A stretch of 64,000 nt of DNA from Cyanobacteria bacterium REEB67. Lineage in GTDB: Bacteria > Cyanobacteriota > Vampirovibrionia > Obscuribacterales > Obscuribacteraceae. The DNA is taken from NCBI GenBank assembly GCA_018971775.1, contig JAGXAB010000008.1, positions 1-64,000 of the forward strand, given 5' to 3'. Each line of letters starts with the position of its first letter. The stretch's first letter is position 1. The translations under genes were made by a program, and so were the position numbers. This document shows positions 50,480 through 60,090 of this stretch, in pieces. The notes beneath the pieces were generated by a model. The model worked only from the letters and a program-made list of their open reading frames with translations. It did no database searches and was not told the origin of the DNA.

Positions 50480-52810
50480 TCATTGTCCTGTTCCGACTTT
50501 AGCCGCCGCCTTAATCTCGACGAGCAGCTGTTTCATCATCGGCTGATCGCTCTGTCTGCTGTAATCATTGAGGGGAATCAGTACATTGAGCTCCGGCATA
50601 TAGCCCGAGGCATTGCCTTTCGGGATGTTGTATTTGACGGCGCGGATGCCGTCGAGGAAGCGCGTCGAGCCGTCTTTGCCAAAACTCGTGATTTCGACAA
50701 AGTCAAACTCCTGCAGGTCGCGTTCGACCATGTCGGCTTCGTTCATCAAAACGAGATTGCGCAGATTTTTGACGCCGCGATAGCGATCGTTGTCCGAATA
50801 GATCGTCGTATTAAACTGGTCATGCGAGCGCATCGTGCCAAGCATCAGCTTGCCGGGCGGCGGGACGGTGTCGGCGAGCGGCGCGGCGGAGAAATCGGCT
50901 TTGCCAGTCGGCGTATTGAATTTCAACTCGCGGGCGTCCTGCGGCAGGCGAAATCCGAGCGGTTCTCTGACTTTTTGATTGAAACCCTCGAAGCCGGCGA
51001 TTGCTTCGGCCATTTTGTCGCGGATTTTATCGTAGTCGCCGACATACTCTTCCCACGGTGTTTTAGAGTCGGGCATGGTGGCGCGGGCGATACCGCCTAA
51101 AATAGCCGGCTCGGAGAGTAGATGCGGCGAGGCGGGCGCATTCATGCCTTTGGAGAGGTGTACTTCGCTCATCGAGTCTTCGACTGTCACCGATTGCGGG
51201 CCGGCCTTTTGCATGTCATGCTCGGTGCGGCCTAGGCAGGGCAGGATGAGCGCCTGCTTGCCGTGGACCAGATGGCTGCGGTTGAGCTTGGTGCCCACAT
51301 GCACTGTCAATTTGCAGCGGCGCAGCGCTTCGAAGGTATAGTCGCGGTCGGGCGTGGCCATGGCGAAATTGCCGCCCATGCCGAAGAAGAAATCGACTTT
51401 GCCTTCATACATCGCTTTGATTGTTTGCACCGTATCAAGGCCATTTTCACGCGGCGATTTGATACCGCAGGCGGCGTCCATACGCTCGATCCAGGCTGGA
51501 TCGGGAGCGTTGGCGATGCCGCAGGTGCGGTTGCCCTGCACATTGCTATGGCCGCGAATCGGGCAGGGGCCGGCGCCTTCCTTGCCAATATTGCCGCGTA
51601 ACAAAATTAAATTGACAAACTCTCTGATTGTATCGACGGCAAATTCCTGCTGCGAAATGCCCAGGCACCAGCTAATGATAGCCGTCCTGGCCTGGCGATA
51701 AATCTCGGCGGCGGCCCGGATTTCCTCTTCTTTTAACGCCGATTGGCGCTCGATTTCCGCCCAGCTGGTCGCCTGCACTACTTCTTTGTAGGCTTCGAAG
51801 CCGGCCGTGTGCTCGGCGATAAATGCCATGTCTATAGCATTGGCATCACTCTCCGCTTTTTCGAAAAGGTGTTTGGCCACACCCCGGGCAAAAGCCATGT
51901 CGCCGCCGATGCGCGGCTGCAAATTCAGTGTGCTCGTCGGTGTCTCTTTGAAGGTCACCATGTCCATGATGTCGTGGGGCGTTATCGCCCTGGTAGCAGC
52001 CACTTCGATCAGTGGATTGACGTGGACGACTTTCAGGCCGTGCTCTTTGACGCCGTCGGCCAGAGCCGAAAGCATGCGCGGGGCGTTGGTGGCGGCGTTG
52101 ACTCCGATGACGAAAATGGCATCTGCTTTTTGCCAGTCGGCAATTGTTGTCGTCCCTTTGCCGGTGCCGAGTGAAGCTTTCATGGCTCGGCCGCTCGCTT
52201 CGTGGCACATATTCGAGCAGTCGGGCAGATTATTAGTGCCAAACTCGCGGGCGAAAAGCTGATAGAGGAAAGTGCCTTCATTGGACAGCCGACCGGAGGT
52301 ATAAAAAGAAGCACGGTTCGGGCTGTCCATAGAGCGCAGGTGATTGGCGATTGTGCTGAAGGCGGCTTCCCAGGTGACTGGCTCGTATTTGTCCGTTGCG
52401 GCGTTGTAGGCTACAGGATGGGTGAGGCGGCCCTGATCTTCGAGGGCGAAATCGCTCCAGGTCATCAGCTCACTGACCGTATGCTGAGCAAAAAATTCGG
52501 GACCGGTGCGCTTGTGGGTCATCTCCCAGGTGACGTGTTTGATGCCGTTTTCGCAGATGTCCATCTTCAGGCCTTTGCGGTCGTCCGGCCAGGCACAGCC
52601 GGGGCAATCGAAGCCCGATTTGTCATGATTCATCTTGAAGATGGCGCGGGTACCGTCAATGATGGCGCGCTGTTTTAGCAGGATCTCGCCGACGCTAAAA
52701 GCAGCACCCCAGGCGGCGGCGGGATGGTGATAGTCTTTTTGGGCAAACTTCTTGCTGCCGTCTCCTGGCCCGATCGTAAATTTGTCTTTTTTATCGTCGG
52801 ATTTGGCCAT
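50480..52810 (-). CDS. Molybdopterin oxidoreductase, YdeP/formate-dehydrogenase-like alpha subunit
   Basis: A 776-residue enzyme of the bis-MGD DMSO-reductase superfamily, YdeP-type. The N-terminal segment FDCPGCAWPDDRK matches YdeP-like proteins, which lack the four-Cys iron-sulfur site of classic formate dehydrogenases. Seen: SFYTSGRLSNEGTFLYQLFA, NNLPDCSNMCHEASG, FVIGVNAATNAPRML, ISWCLGISQQEF, RGNIGKEGAGPCPIRGHSNV and MRSHDQFNTTIYSDNDRYRG. No Tat signal, so it is cytoplasmic. The adjacent fdhD supports sulfurated Mo-cofactor and a formate-like reaction; the real substrate is unknown. Confidence 0.9.
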   Translation of the reverse strand: MAKSDDKKDKFTIGPGDGSKKFAQKDYHHPAAAWGAAFSVGEILLKQRAIIDGTRAIFKMNHDKSGFDCPGCAWPDDRKGLKMDICENGIKHVTWEMTHKRTGPEFFAQHTVSELMTWSDFALEDQGRLTHPVAYNAATDKYEPVTWEAAFSTIANHLRSMDSPNRASFYTSGRLSNEGTFLYQLFAREFGTNNLPDCSNMCHEASGRAMKASLGTGKGTTTIADWQKADAIFVIGVNAATNAPRMLSALADGVKEHGLKVVHVNPLIEVAATRAITPHDIMDMVTFKETPTSTLNLQPRIGGDMAFARGVAKHLFEKAESDANAIDMAFIAEHTAGFEAYKEVVQATSWAEIERQSALKEEEIRAAAEIYRQARTAIISWCLGISQQEFAVDTIREFVNLILLRGNIGKEGAGPCPIRGHSNVQGNRTCGIANAPDPAWIERMDAACGIKSPRENGLDTVQTIKAMYEGKVDFFFGMGGNFAMATPDRDYTFEALRRCKLTVHVGTKLNRSHLVHGKQALILPCLGRTEHDMQKAGPQSVTVEDSMSEVHLSKGMNAPASPHLLSEPAILGGIARATMPDSKTPWEEYVGDYDKIRDKMAEAIAGFEGFNQKVREPLGFRLPQDARELKFNTPTGKADFSAAPLADTVPPPGKLMLGTMRSHDQFNTTIYSDNDRYRGVKNLRNLVLMNEADMVERDLQEFDFVEITSFGKDGSTRFLDGIRAVKYNIPKGNASGYMPELNVLIPLNDYSRQSDQPMMKQLLVEIKAAAKVGTGQ

Positions 52811-52842
52811 TACAGACTCCTGAACCTGGGCGGAGATAACCG

Positions 52843-52938
52843 GATTGAAAGACTATTATAGCCTGGCGGTAAGCGGCTCGAAACTATTTAATAGCTGCGA
52901 CTACAGGAATATAAGGTCTCAGAGGCAGTCTTTCAATC
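52843..52938. repeat. Long-loop inverted repeat between the oxidoreductase promoter and lysC
   Basis: GATTGAAAGACT (52843-52854) and AGTCTTTCAATC (52927-52938) are perfectly complementary 12-bp arms, 72 bp apart. The right arm lies 38 bp beyond the 3' end of lysC and the left arm 32 bp upstream of the oxidoreductase gene start. Confidence 0.8.
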
Positions 52939-52976
52939 GGGCGATAAGCAAGGAGTTTGTACATCTCCGACAATAT

Positions 52977-54251
52977 TTAGCCTTCGCCGAAACTACTGTG
53001 CATAAGCTTGCCAGCTTTATCAGCGTCTTTGCCGCTGACTACGCAGGTCAGTTTCATTTCGCTGGTGGCAATCATTTTGATATTGATGCCGGCTCCGCCG
53101 AAGGCTTTGAAAACTGTGGCGGCGATCCCGGACTGACCGGCCAGACCGGCGCCGATCAACGAAACTTTGGCTATGTCTTTATCGGCGATGACCGAAGATG
53201 CGGACAGATCGCCTTTGATTGATTCTAGCGTTTTGATCGTTTGATCGAGATCGGTGCTGTGCACCGTGAAGGTGATGTTGTTCAGCCCGGCCGTTTGATG
53301 GAAAGCCTGCATGATCATATCGATGACGATATTGTTGTCGGCGAGAGCTTGCATGATCTGACCGGCGATGCCGGGGATGTCCGGTACGCTCATAATCGTC
53401 ACGCAGGCCTGATCTTTGTCCACTGCTACGCCGCTGATACTGCGGTAGATTTCCATGTCTTCGCCCCCATCGATGATTGTGCCTTCGTGATCCGGCTTGA
53501 ATGTATTGCGCACACGCATGCGCACTTTGTATTGACGAGCCAGTTCGACGGCTCGCGGATGCAGTACTTGAGCTCCGAGGCGGGCCATTTCGATGACCTC
53601 GCCATAGGAGACGCGGTTGAGCAGTTTGGCTGCTTTGATGATATTAGGGTCGGCCGTATAGATGCCGTCGACGTCGGTGTAGATATCGCAGATAACAGCA
53701 TCGGTGGCCGCTGCCAGGGCGCAGGCGGTGGTGTCGCTGCCGCCCCGGCCGAGGGTGGTAATGTCACCATCGGCGGTGATGCCCTGGAAGCCGGCGACGA
53801 CAAGAATGTCGTTTTCAGCCAGGGCTTTGTTCAAATTATCATTATTGATGTCGACGATGCGCGCCTTGCTGTGGACGCTTTCGGTAAATATACCTATTTG
53901 GGCGGCGGTAAAGGAGCGCGCCTTCAATCCCATTTCTTTTAGAGTCATAGCCAGAAGCGTGATCGAAATCTGCTCACCGGTGGACAGGAGCGAGTCGAGT
54001 TCTCTCTTGTCCGGTGTTTTGGCGCACTGGGCGCCAAGTTTGAGCAGGTAGTCGGTGGTGTCGCCCATGGCCGAAACGACGACCAAAATCTTGTGCGCTT
54101 TTTTCTCGGCCTTGCCGGGATCTTCGGCCAGGCGATCGCGGACGATTTCGGCGACGTGCTGGATACGCGCCTGATTTTTTACCGACGTGCCGCCAAACTT
54201 GAGTACGGAAACTGTATGCGGTGTGGCCGCCTTTTTGATTTCTTTATTCAT
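52977..54251 (-). CDS. lysC: Aspartate kinase
   Basis: A 424-residue enzyme, first step of the Asp-derived amino acid pathway. Seen: SVLKFGGTSVKN at the N-terminus, TLGRGGSDTTACALAAA in the kinase domain, DGIYTADPN, RMRVRNTF, and two C-terminal ACT domains (VTIMSVPDIPGIAGQIMQAL; KVSLIGAGLAGQSGIAATVF) that usually bind Lys or Thr. It is the last gene of hom-thrC-thrB-lysC and overlaps thrB by 8 bp. Feedback control by Thr and/or Lys is likely from the ACT domains. Confidence 0.97.
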   Translation of the reverse strand: MNKEIKKAATPHTVSVLKFGGTSVKNQARIQHVAEIVRDRLAEDPGKAEKKAHKILVVVSAMGDTTDYLLKLGAQCAKTPDKRELDSLLSTGEQISITLLAMTLKEMGLKARSFTAAQIGIFTESVHSKARIVDINNDNLNKALAENDILVVAGFQGITADGDITTLGRGGSDTTACALAAATDAVICDIYTDVDGIYTADPNIIKAAKLLNRVSYGEVIEMARLGAQVLHPRAVELARQYKVRMRVRNTFKPDHEGTIIDGGEDMEIYRSISGVAVDKDQACVTIMSVPDIPGIAGQIMQALADNNIVIDMIMQAFHQTAGLNNITFTVHSTDLDQTIKTLESIKGDLSASSVIADKDIAKVSLIGAGLAGQSGIAATVFKAFGGAGINIKMIATSEMKLTCVVSGKDADKAGKLMHSSFGEG

Positions 54252-55215
54252 AAATTGCCTGCAGGCCTTTTTCGTCCACTTTGAGATCCAGTATTTGCGG
54301 CTTCTGTTGCCGCTTCTGCGCCCAATCGTTTAAATATGTTTTGATTTCAGCCTTGTGTTTTTCGTGCACGATTACCAGACTGGACGAACCGGCCCCGCTC
54401 AGGACGCAGCCGAGGGCCGGCAGGGAGGCGAGGTCACGGCGCAGCGCCTGGAGCTCCGGGACGAGGTGGATGCGGTAGGGTTCGTGCAATTGATCCGAGA
54501 GCGCCTCTCTCAAAATATCGTCGTCACCACTGATCACCGCACCGATCAAAAGGCCGGTGCGTTGCACATTGTTGACGGCCTGGGCCATGGAAACGCGCTT
54601 GGGCAGGACACGACGCGCTTCATGGGTGGAGAGCTCGTAGGGCGGCACGACCACCAGGGTATGCCATTTTTCCGGCCAGTTGTGGCGCGAGGTCAGGGCG
54701 CGATTGCCCTTTTGCCTGTAGCCCGAAATGATAAATCCGCCCATCAAGCAGGCGGCGACATTGTCCGGATGCCCTTCGAGACGCGCTGCTTGACCGAGGA
54801 TCTGGTCGCGGTCGGGTGGAGCGCTGCTGCTGAAGGCCTGCGCTGCCCATAGCGCGGCCAGTATGGCCGTGCTGCTGCTGCCCAGGCCGCGAGCCAGGGG
54901 GATGTCGGTCTCTATTGTGATTTTGAGCGCTTCGCCGCTACTTTTGCTGCCGCTTTTGCCGCCGCTCGCCGGGGCGCCCGTGTAGTAATCACTAAAGACT
55001 TTATAGATCAAATTTTCTTTCGATGTCGAAAGGCTCTGAGCCATAGCCCCTTTTAACTCGATTTTTGGATCTTGCGTTATATCAATGGCAGCGGGTGTGC
55101 CTTCGAAAGTGACCGTTGTATAAACCCCGAGCGCCAGGCCGAGGGTGTCGAAGCCCGGTCCTAGATTGGTGGTGCTGCCCGGCAGGCGGACGGTAAGTTT
55201 CTTGCTGGCCGTCAT
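54244..55215 (-). CDS. thrB: Homoserine kinase
   Basis: A 323-residue GHMP kinase, ATP-dependent phosphorylation of homoserine. Seen: RLPGSTTNLGPGFDTLGLAL, the nucleotide motif PLARGLGSSSTAILAAL, and the C-terminal GCVLSGAGSSSLVI. An insert in the middle (GAPASGGKSGSKSSG) lengthens the loop before motif 2. It starts directly after the thrC stop and overlaps lysC by 8 bp (ATGAATAA), so the operon is translationally coupled. Confidence 0.96.
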   Translation of the reverse strand: MTASKKLTVRLPGSTTNLGPGFDTLGLALGVYTTVTFEGTPAAIDITQDPKIELKGAMAQSLSTSKENLIYKVFSDYYTGAPASGGKSGSKSSGEALKITIETDIPLARGLGSSSTAILAALWAAQAFSSSAPPDRDQILGQAARLEGHPDNVAACLMGGFIISGYRQKGNRALTSRHNWPEKWHTLVVVPPYELSTHEARRVLPKRVSMAQAVNNVQRTGLLIGAVISGDDDILREALSDQLHEPYRIHLVPELQALRRDLASLPALGCVLSGAGSSSLVIVHEKHKAEIKTYLNDWAQKRQQKPQILDLKVDEKGLQAIYE

Positions 55216-56289
55216 CTAGAGACCCATCACCTTTTTGAGAGCGGCGATTTCGGCATCGACCGGGGTGAGGTCGACGGTTGTTATTTTCTGGGCTGTGTCT
55301 GGATCTTTCAAGCCATTGCCGGTCAGGACGCAGACGACGGTGGTATTTTGAGGGATGGTGCCATTTTCGAGATGTTTGATCAAACCGGCCAGGGAAGCGG
55401 CGCTTGATGGTTCGCAGAAGATACCTTCCGCCGTGCCCAGCATCTTATAGGCTTTCAAAATTTCGTCGTCCGTGACCGAATCGATCTGGCCGCCGGATTC
55501 ATCGCGGGCCCGCTCGGCTTCTTTCCAACTGGCTGGATTGCCGATACGGATAGCCGTACCGATTGTTTCCGGGTTTTTGATTGGTTTGCCCTGGACGATC
55601 GCGGCCGAGCCTTCCGCTTCAAAGCCATGCATGCGAGGCGCAGAACTGGCCATGCCGAGCTCTTTGTAGAGCTTGAAGCCACGCCAGTAGGCGCAGATGT
55701 TACCGGCGTTGCCGACCGGGATGCAGAGATAGTCAGGGGCGCGATCGAGATGTTCGACGACTTCAAAAGCGGCTGTTTTCTGCCCTTCTAAACGATAGGG
55801 ATTGATGCTGTTGACGACAGTGACCGGTGTCTGCTCGGCGAGTTCGCGGACCAGATCGAGGGCACGGTCGAAATTACCGAGGATGGGCACGACGATGGCA
55901 CCGTAATGAATCGCTTGAGCAAGCTTGCCGAGGGCGACATAGCCGTGCGGCAGGAGGACATAACACTTGAGACCGGCTTTAGTGGCAAAAGCGGCGGCCG
56001 AGGCGCTGGTATTGCCGGTAGAGGCACAAATGACTGCTTTGGCGCCGTCTTCTACCGCCTTGGAAATGGCCAGAGTCATGCCTCTATCTTTGAAGCTGCC
56101 GGTAGGATTGAGACCTTCCAGTTTAAAATGCAGCTGCAGCGACGGATAACCGAGCAGCTTGGGAATATTTGCTGCTTGCACCAGGGGGGTATTGCCTTCG
56201 CCTAGAGTGACAACAGGCGTGGCGGCGGTTACCGGCAAATGCTGGCGATATTTTTCGATCAGCCCGACTGTTTTTCTGGTGCTTTGCAT
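55216..56289 (-). CDS. thrC: Threonine synthase
   Basis: A 357-residue PLP enzyme converting O-phosphohomoserine to threonine. The start is [15 protein letters not shown], since TGAGGAAAA lies before it and overlaps the hom stop. PLP-Lys is in [14 protein letters not shown], the phosphate loop in [11 protein letters not shown], and the Asn in [13 protein letters not shown]. The length fits the short (type 2) family. It lies 11 bp after hom and abuts thrB. Confidence 0.96.
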   Translation of the reverse strand: MQSTRKTVGLIEKYRQHLPVTAATPVVTLGEGNTPLVQAANIPKLLGYPSLQLHFKLEGLNPTGSFKDRGMTLAISKAVEDGAKAVICASTGNTSASAAAFATKAGLKCYVLLPHGYVALGKLAQAIHYGAIVVPILGNFDRALDLVRELAEQTPVTVVNSINPYRLEGQKTAAFEVVEHLDRAPDYLCIPVGNAGNICAYWRGFKLYKELGMASSAPRMHGFEAEGSAAIVQGKPIKNPETIGTAIRIGNPASWKEAERARDESGGQIDSVTDDEILKAYKMLGTAEGIFCEPSSAASLAGLIKHLENGTIPQNTTVVCVLTGNGLKDPDTAQKITTVDLTPVDAEIAALKKVMGL

Positions 56290-56300
56290 ATTTATTTTCC

Positions 56301-57581
56301 TCAGGCCGCTTTGTAGATGCGGATGGCGCTCGCCACCGAATCGAGAAATTCGCATTTTTTCAGATCGGCGAGGGCCGCTTCCATGTTGCCGCTGCGCACG
56401 TCATGCGTCAGGATGACAATGGTGGCGCGTCGATCGGCGACTCCGCGCTGAATGATGCTCTGGATGCTGATTTTGTGCTCACCGAAAATTGTCCCGATTG
56501 TACCGATTACGCCCGGCGTATCCTTGACCGAGAGGCGCAGGAAGTAGGGGCTGGTCCAGTCATCGGGCGAGGCCGTTTTCGACCATTCGCTGGTGATGCT
56601 CGGTTGGAAATAGCTGGCGAAATCCGGTAGCTTGAGGGCGCTTTCCAGATTGATGATGTCGCCGACCACTGCCGAAGCGGTGGGCAGACTGCCTGCACCA
56701 GGGCCGACCATGATGATTTCGCCGACGGCGTCGCCGTTGACGAGAATGCAATTACTCGAGCCGGAAACGGCGGCAAGCGGGTGGGCCAGCGGCACAAGGG
56801 TGGGGTGGACGCGCACGGCGAGGGCACCGGCCTTGTTTTTGGGATCGGTATTGCGGGCGGTGCCGACCAGTTTGATCCGGTAGCCAAATTCTTTGGCCAG
56901 AGCCAGATCATCAGGGGTAATGTTGCGGATGCCTTCGCGGTAGATGTCTTCCGGTTTGACGAAACGCTGGAAGGAAAGCGCCGCCAGAATCGAGAGCTTG
57001 TAAGCGACGTCGTGGCCGTCTACGTCGGCGGAGGGATCGGCTTCGGCAAAGCCCAAGCGCTGGGCTTCGGCAAGGACGCTGTCATAGCTGAGACCCTTTT
57101 CTTCCATATTGGAGAGGATAAAATTGGTCGTGCCGTTCAAGATACCGGTGACGGCGGCAAATTGATTGGCGCCCAGACCGCGTTGAATCGTCGAAATGAG
57201 GGGAATGCCTCCGGCGACAGAGGCTTCGAAGAAAATAGTGACGCCCTTTTCGCGGGCCAGTTGGAAGAGGCTTGGGCCGTGCTTGGCCAGGACTTCTTTA
57301 TTGGCGGTGACGACGTGCTTGCGTTTTTCCAGAGCCCGGCGGATGTAAGTCAGTGCCGGCTCTTCGCCGCCCATGACCTCTACTAATACTTCGATTTCAG
57401 GATCGTCGATAATCTCCGAGACATTTTCGGTGATTGGACAAGTTGGGTTGGCGGCCCTTTCCTTCTGCAAATCGCGTACGGCAATTTTTTTCAATTGCAA
57501 ATGTTTATGCTGGGCGAGCAGTTGCACTACGCCGCTACCCACTGTCCCCAGACCGATCATGCCGAGCACAACACGTGCCAT
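56301..57581 (-). CDS. hom: Homoserine dehydrogenase
   Basis: A 426-residue enzyme, first of the operon. The N-terminal Rossmann segment [16 protein letters not shown] binds NAD(P); [13 protein letters not shown] and [12 protein letters not shown] follow, then the catalytic region with [29 protein letters not shown], and a C-terminal ACT domain ([20 protein letters not shown]) that usually senses threonine. Its operon partners supply threonine from homoserine and regulate entry via aspartate kinase. Two copies of a 12-bp direct repeat lie immediately upstream (57588-57599 and 57644-57655). Confidence 0.97.
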   Translation of the reverse strand: MARVVLGMIGLGTVGSGVVQLLAQHKHLQLKKIAVRDLQKERAANPTCPITENVSEIIDDPEIEVLVEVMGGEEPALTYIRRALEKRKHVVTANKEVLAKHGPSLFQLAREKGVTIFFEASVAGGIPLISTIQRGLGANQFAAVTGILNGTTNFILSNMEEKGLSYDSVLAEAQRLGFAEADPSADVDGHDVAYKLSILAALSFQRFVKPEDIYREGIRNITPDDLALAKEFGYRIKLVGTARNTDPKNKAGALAVRVHPTLVPLAHPLAAVSGSSNCILVNGDAVGEIIMVGPGAGSLPTASAVVGDIINLESALKLPDFASYFQPSITSEWSKTASPDDWTSPYFLRLSVKDTPGVIGTIGTIFGEHKISIQSIIQRGVADRRATIVILTHDVRSGNMEAALADLKKCEFLDSVASAIRIYKAA

Positions 57582-57587
57582 ATTGTT

Positions 57588-57655
57588 TTATCCCCGATTG
57601 CGACTACCAGATTTGTCCGGCAAATTTGTTTATGATCAGGCAATTATCCCCGATT
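57588..57655. promoter_or_regulatory. 12-bp direct repeats upstream of the hom operon
   Basis: TTATCCCCGATT occurs exactly at 57588-57599 and at 57644-57655, 56 bp apart, the first ending 6 bp from the hom start codon. The stretch between contains CAAATTTG-type palindromic matter. It is the region shared with the divergent serpin gene, 57582-57839. A regulator site or a leader element is likely. Confidence 0.6.
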
Positions 57656-57839
57656 AGACCGACTTTATGGCTGATCGGTAACGGCGCAGGTTAACAATAA
57701 GGTCAAGCCAAGTGGTGGCGGCCGCGCAGAGGCGATCGCTTCGATTTAAAATACCCATCTTTTACTCCTGCGTGGCCATTGCCTTTTGATTGGTGGATAA
57801 TAGCCGAGTCGTGACCACGAGTAATACAGGCAGGCATTG

Positions 57840-59102
57840 GTGAAAAAGAACATTTTGGCCCATCCCCGATTGTTTGCCGCCGGTCTTGCTTTGTTCGGCG
57901 CCGCTTCCGCTCTTTTTGTCGATGTTAGTAAGCAAAATGTTTTCGATTTTAAGGGGGTGCGAGCCATGGCTCAGGATAAAAATGTGCAGGCGGCGAGCAG
58001 CGCTGACTTTGCTCTGGATCTCTTCCGTCGTGAAGCGAGCGACCTGAGCAAAAACATAGTCGTTTCACCATTTAGTGCTTACGAGGCGCTGAGCATGGCG
58101 GCTAATGGTGCTGCCGGTGCCACCAAAAAGCAAATGGAGCAAGTACTCGGGGGCGGCCTCGATATCAAGCTCTTGAATGAACGCAATCACAAGGTATTGC
58201 TCGCTCTCAACAGCAACTCCGCCGTGCAGATGGAAATTGCCAACGCCATTTATGCCGACTCCAGCACTAGATTCAGGTCTTCCTTCATCTCCCTATGCCG
58301 CGATGTCTATCAGGCAGAGGCAAAGAGCGAAAATTTCAACGATCCGGCAACAGTGACCAAAATCAACACCTGGTGCGATCAGAAGACGCACGGCAAGATC
58401 AAAAAGATTATCAGTTCACTGTCGTCGGCTGAAAAAATGGTCTTGCTCAACAGTGTTTATTTCAAAGGTACCTGGCAGAAGCCATTTAAGGCCGAATCCA
58501 CCCGGCAGCAGGATTTCAAACTATTGAAGGGCGCCACGAAAGAGGTGGCGATGATGTATGAATCAACTGATTTGCAGTATTACGAAGGTGGTGGTTTTCA
58601 AGCCGTGGCTATTCCGTATGCCGGTCATCGCCAGAATATGTATATATTTCTGCCCTCAGAAGGAGCCGATTTCGCTGCATTCCAGGCCAAATTTACCAGT
58701 AAAGACTGGAATAGTTGGATGTCATCCCTATCATCCTCCCGCTCTAAAAAAGTCGATCTGGCCATGCCGAAATATACCGTCGCTTTTTCCACTGAGCTGA
58801 ATAAGACCCTCAAGGCCATGGGCATGACCGATGCCTTTGGGGCCAAAGCCGATTTTAGCGAAATGTTCGAGGGGCAGCCGGGTGCGATCAGCCGCGTGTT
58901 GCAAAAAACTTATATCGATGTCGATGAAAAAGGTACGGAGGCCGCAGCGGTGACCGCGGTGGGGATGCAGAGCCGGGCAATGATGCAGGTCGAGCCACCG
59001 ATTAAATTTACGGTTGATCGTCCCTTTGTGGTCGCTCTAACCGATCAGGACAGCGGCGAAATACTCTTCCTGGGATCAATAGTGGACCCGACTCTCAAAT
59101 AA
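57840..59102 (+). CDS. Exported serpin with predicted Arg at P1
   Basis: A 420-residue serine-protease inhibitor. The start is GTG 57840, preceded by AGG. The N-terminus (LFAAGLALFGAASALF) is a membrane/signal segment, and the serpin fold begins at ASSADFALDLFRRE. Seen: NIVVSPFSAYEALSMAANGA, VLLNSVYFKGTWQKPF, VAIPYAGHRQNMYIFLP and VDRPFVVALTDQDSGEILFLG. The reactive loop hinge EKGTEAAAVTAVG has small residues at P12-P10, as in inhibitory serpins, and counting P17-P1 puts Arg in QSRAMM at P1, the specificity for trypsin-like or Arg-specific proteases. It is divergent from the hom operon. Confidence 0.92.
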   Translation: MKKNILAHPRLFAAGLALFGAASALFVDVSKQNVFDFKGVRAMAQDKNVQAASSADFALDLFRREASDLSKNIVVSPFSAYEALSMAANGAAGATKKQMEQVLGGGLDIKLLNERNHKVLLALNSNSAVQMEIANAIYADSSTRFRSSFISLCRDVYQAEAKSENFNDPATVTKINTWCDQKTHGKIKKIISSLSSAEKMVLLNSVYFKGTWQKPFKAESTRQQDFKLLKGATKEVAMMYESTDLQYYEGGGFQAVAIPYAGHRQNMYIFLPSEGADFAAFQAKFTSKDWNSWMSSLSSSRSKKVDLAMPKYTVAFSTELNKTLKAMGMTDAFGAKADFSEMFEGQPGAISRVLQKTYIDVDEKGTEAAAVTAVGMQSRAMMQVEPPIKFTVDRPFVVALTDQDSGEILFLGSIVDPTLK

Positions 59103-59131
59103 GGCGAGAGCCGGGTCGCGCCCAGGTTAGT

Positions 59132-59160
59132 TAGCTTACTTACTTACTTACTTACTTACT
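59132..59160. repeat. Tetranucleotide repeat (TTAC) covering the stop codon of the next gene
   Basis: Six to seven TTAC units end at 59160. The minus-strand gene ending at 59152 has its TAA stop within this tract, so unit changes would alter or extend its C-terminus. Confidence 0.85.
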
Positions 59161-59448
59161 CGATTTTTTGCGGGTATAGCCTTTGACTACAGTGCCGTCT
59201 TTTTTCGTATAGCCTTTCACTTCGATTGTATCTTTACCTTTGCTGTCTTTGGTTTCCTTGGTAATTTCTTTGGTCTCGGCCTTGGTATCGGATTTGGTGT
59301 CTTTGCCCTTGACGTGCTTGGTATAGCCTTTGACTACAGTGCCGTCTTTTTTTGTATAGCCTTTGACTTGCTCTTCCTTAGCGAGGGCGCCGCTGGCGCT
59401 GACTGCGACAAAAAGCATACTGAGCATGAGAGATAGGAAGCGATTCAT
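59152..59448 (-). CDS. Small exported protein with KGYTKKDGTVVKGYT repeats
   Basis: A 98-residue protein with a signal peptide (FLSLMLSMLFVAVSASGALA). The mature part has two copies of VKGYTKKDGTVVKGYT separated by a Lys/Thr/Asp-rich linker (KGKDTKSDTKAETKEITKE). The GYxxKDGTxVxGYxR pattern is common in small secreted bacterial proteins of unknown function. A TTAC repeat spans its stop codon. A single-gene unit. Confidence 0.75.
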   Translation of the reverse strand: MNRFLSLMLSMLFVAVSASGALAKEEQVKGYTKKDGTVVKGYTKHVKGKDTKSDTKAETKEITKETKDSKGKDTIEVKGYTKKDGTVVKGYTRKKSSK

Positions 59449-59592
59449 ATAACACCTGTAAATTTTGACGGATATTTTTGTCGGTGCCTGTAAAAGGTTG
59501 ACGGCAAAATGATAACACGCGACAATCCGGTAAACTGTGCGATTGAGCGCTGGTGATGTCTGCCGAATGTCGGGGCGATTTGTGGAGTTCCA

Positions 59593-60090
59593 ATGGTTGA
59601 AGAGCCGAAAATTGAGCCTGCTTCGCCGGGGGCAAGGTTGGCCGCTAGAAATACGTATCGCATTTTGATTATGGATTCGAAGGAAAATACGGATCTATTA
59701 AAGCTGGCTTGCAAAGAAGCGGGGCACTCCGTTGTCGCAGCGCAAACCATTGAAGAGGCATTCGCTTTCTTGGATGGTGAAGATCACGCCGACGTGATTA
59801 TCTGCGCTGCTTACTTAGAAGACGAATCGCTTTTCGAGTTTTTGCGCAGAGTAAGGATTGATCCGATTCACAAACATTCGATGTTTATGACTCTCGCTTT
59901 GGCTGCAGGACCAGCCGGTTCTAAAGTAAATTTATCGACGGAAAGAGCCGGCCGGCTGCTCGGCGCCGATGTATTCGTCAGCATGCCTACTTTCGATGCT
60001 TGTGTTTTAATCGCTGAAATCAAGAAGCTACTGCCGGGTGTGCCGGTTTTGGAGCAAGAGCGGCGCGATGAGGAGAAACGTGAGTGCTAG
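59593..60090 (+). CDS. Degenerate receiver-domain protein
   Basis: A 165-residue soluble protein. The fold follows a CheY-like receiver (YRILIMDSKENTDLLKLACKEAG, HSVVAAQTIEEAFAFLDGED). The position of the phospho-accepting Asp reads IICAAYLEDES, with Ala in place of Asp. The usual GADDYITKPF segment is GADVFVSMPTF, with Met instead of the Lys. Phosphorylation by the standard route should thus be impossible. No output domain. Its ATG follows GGAG. It overlaps the end of the convergent exporter gene by 4 bp. Confidence 0.75.
   Translation: MVEEPKIEPASPGARLAARNTYRILIMDSKENTDLLKLACKEAGHSVVAAQTIEEAFAFLDGEDHADVIICAAYLEDESLFEFLRRVRIDPIHKHSMFMTLALAAGPAGSKVNLSTERAGRLLGADVFVSMPTFDACVLIAEIKKLLPGVPVLEQERRDEEKREC

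Noticed and set aside
50171-51100. 309-residue reading frame on the plus strand
   Set aside because: Antisense to fdhD and the molybdopterin oxidoreductase.
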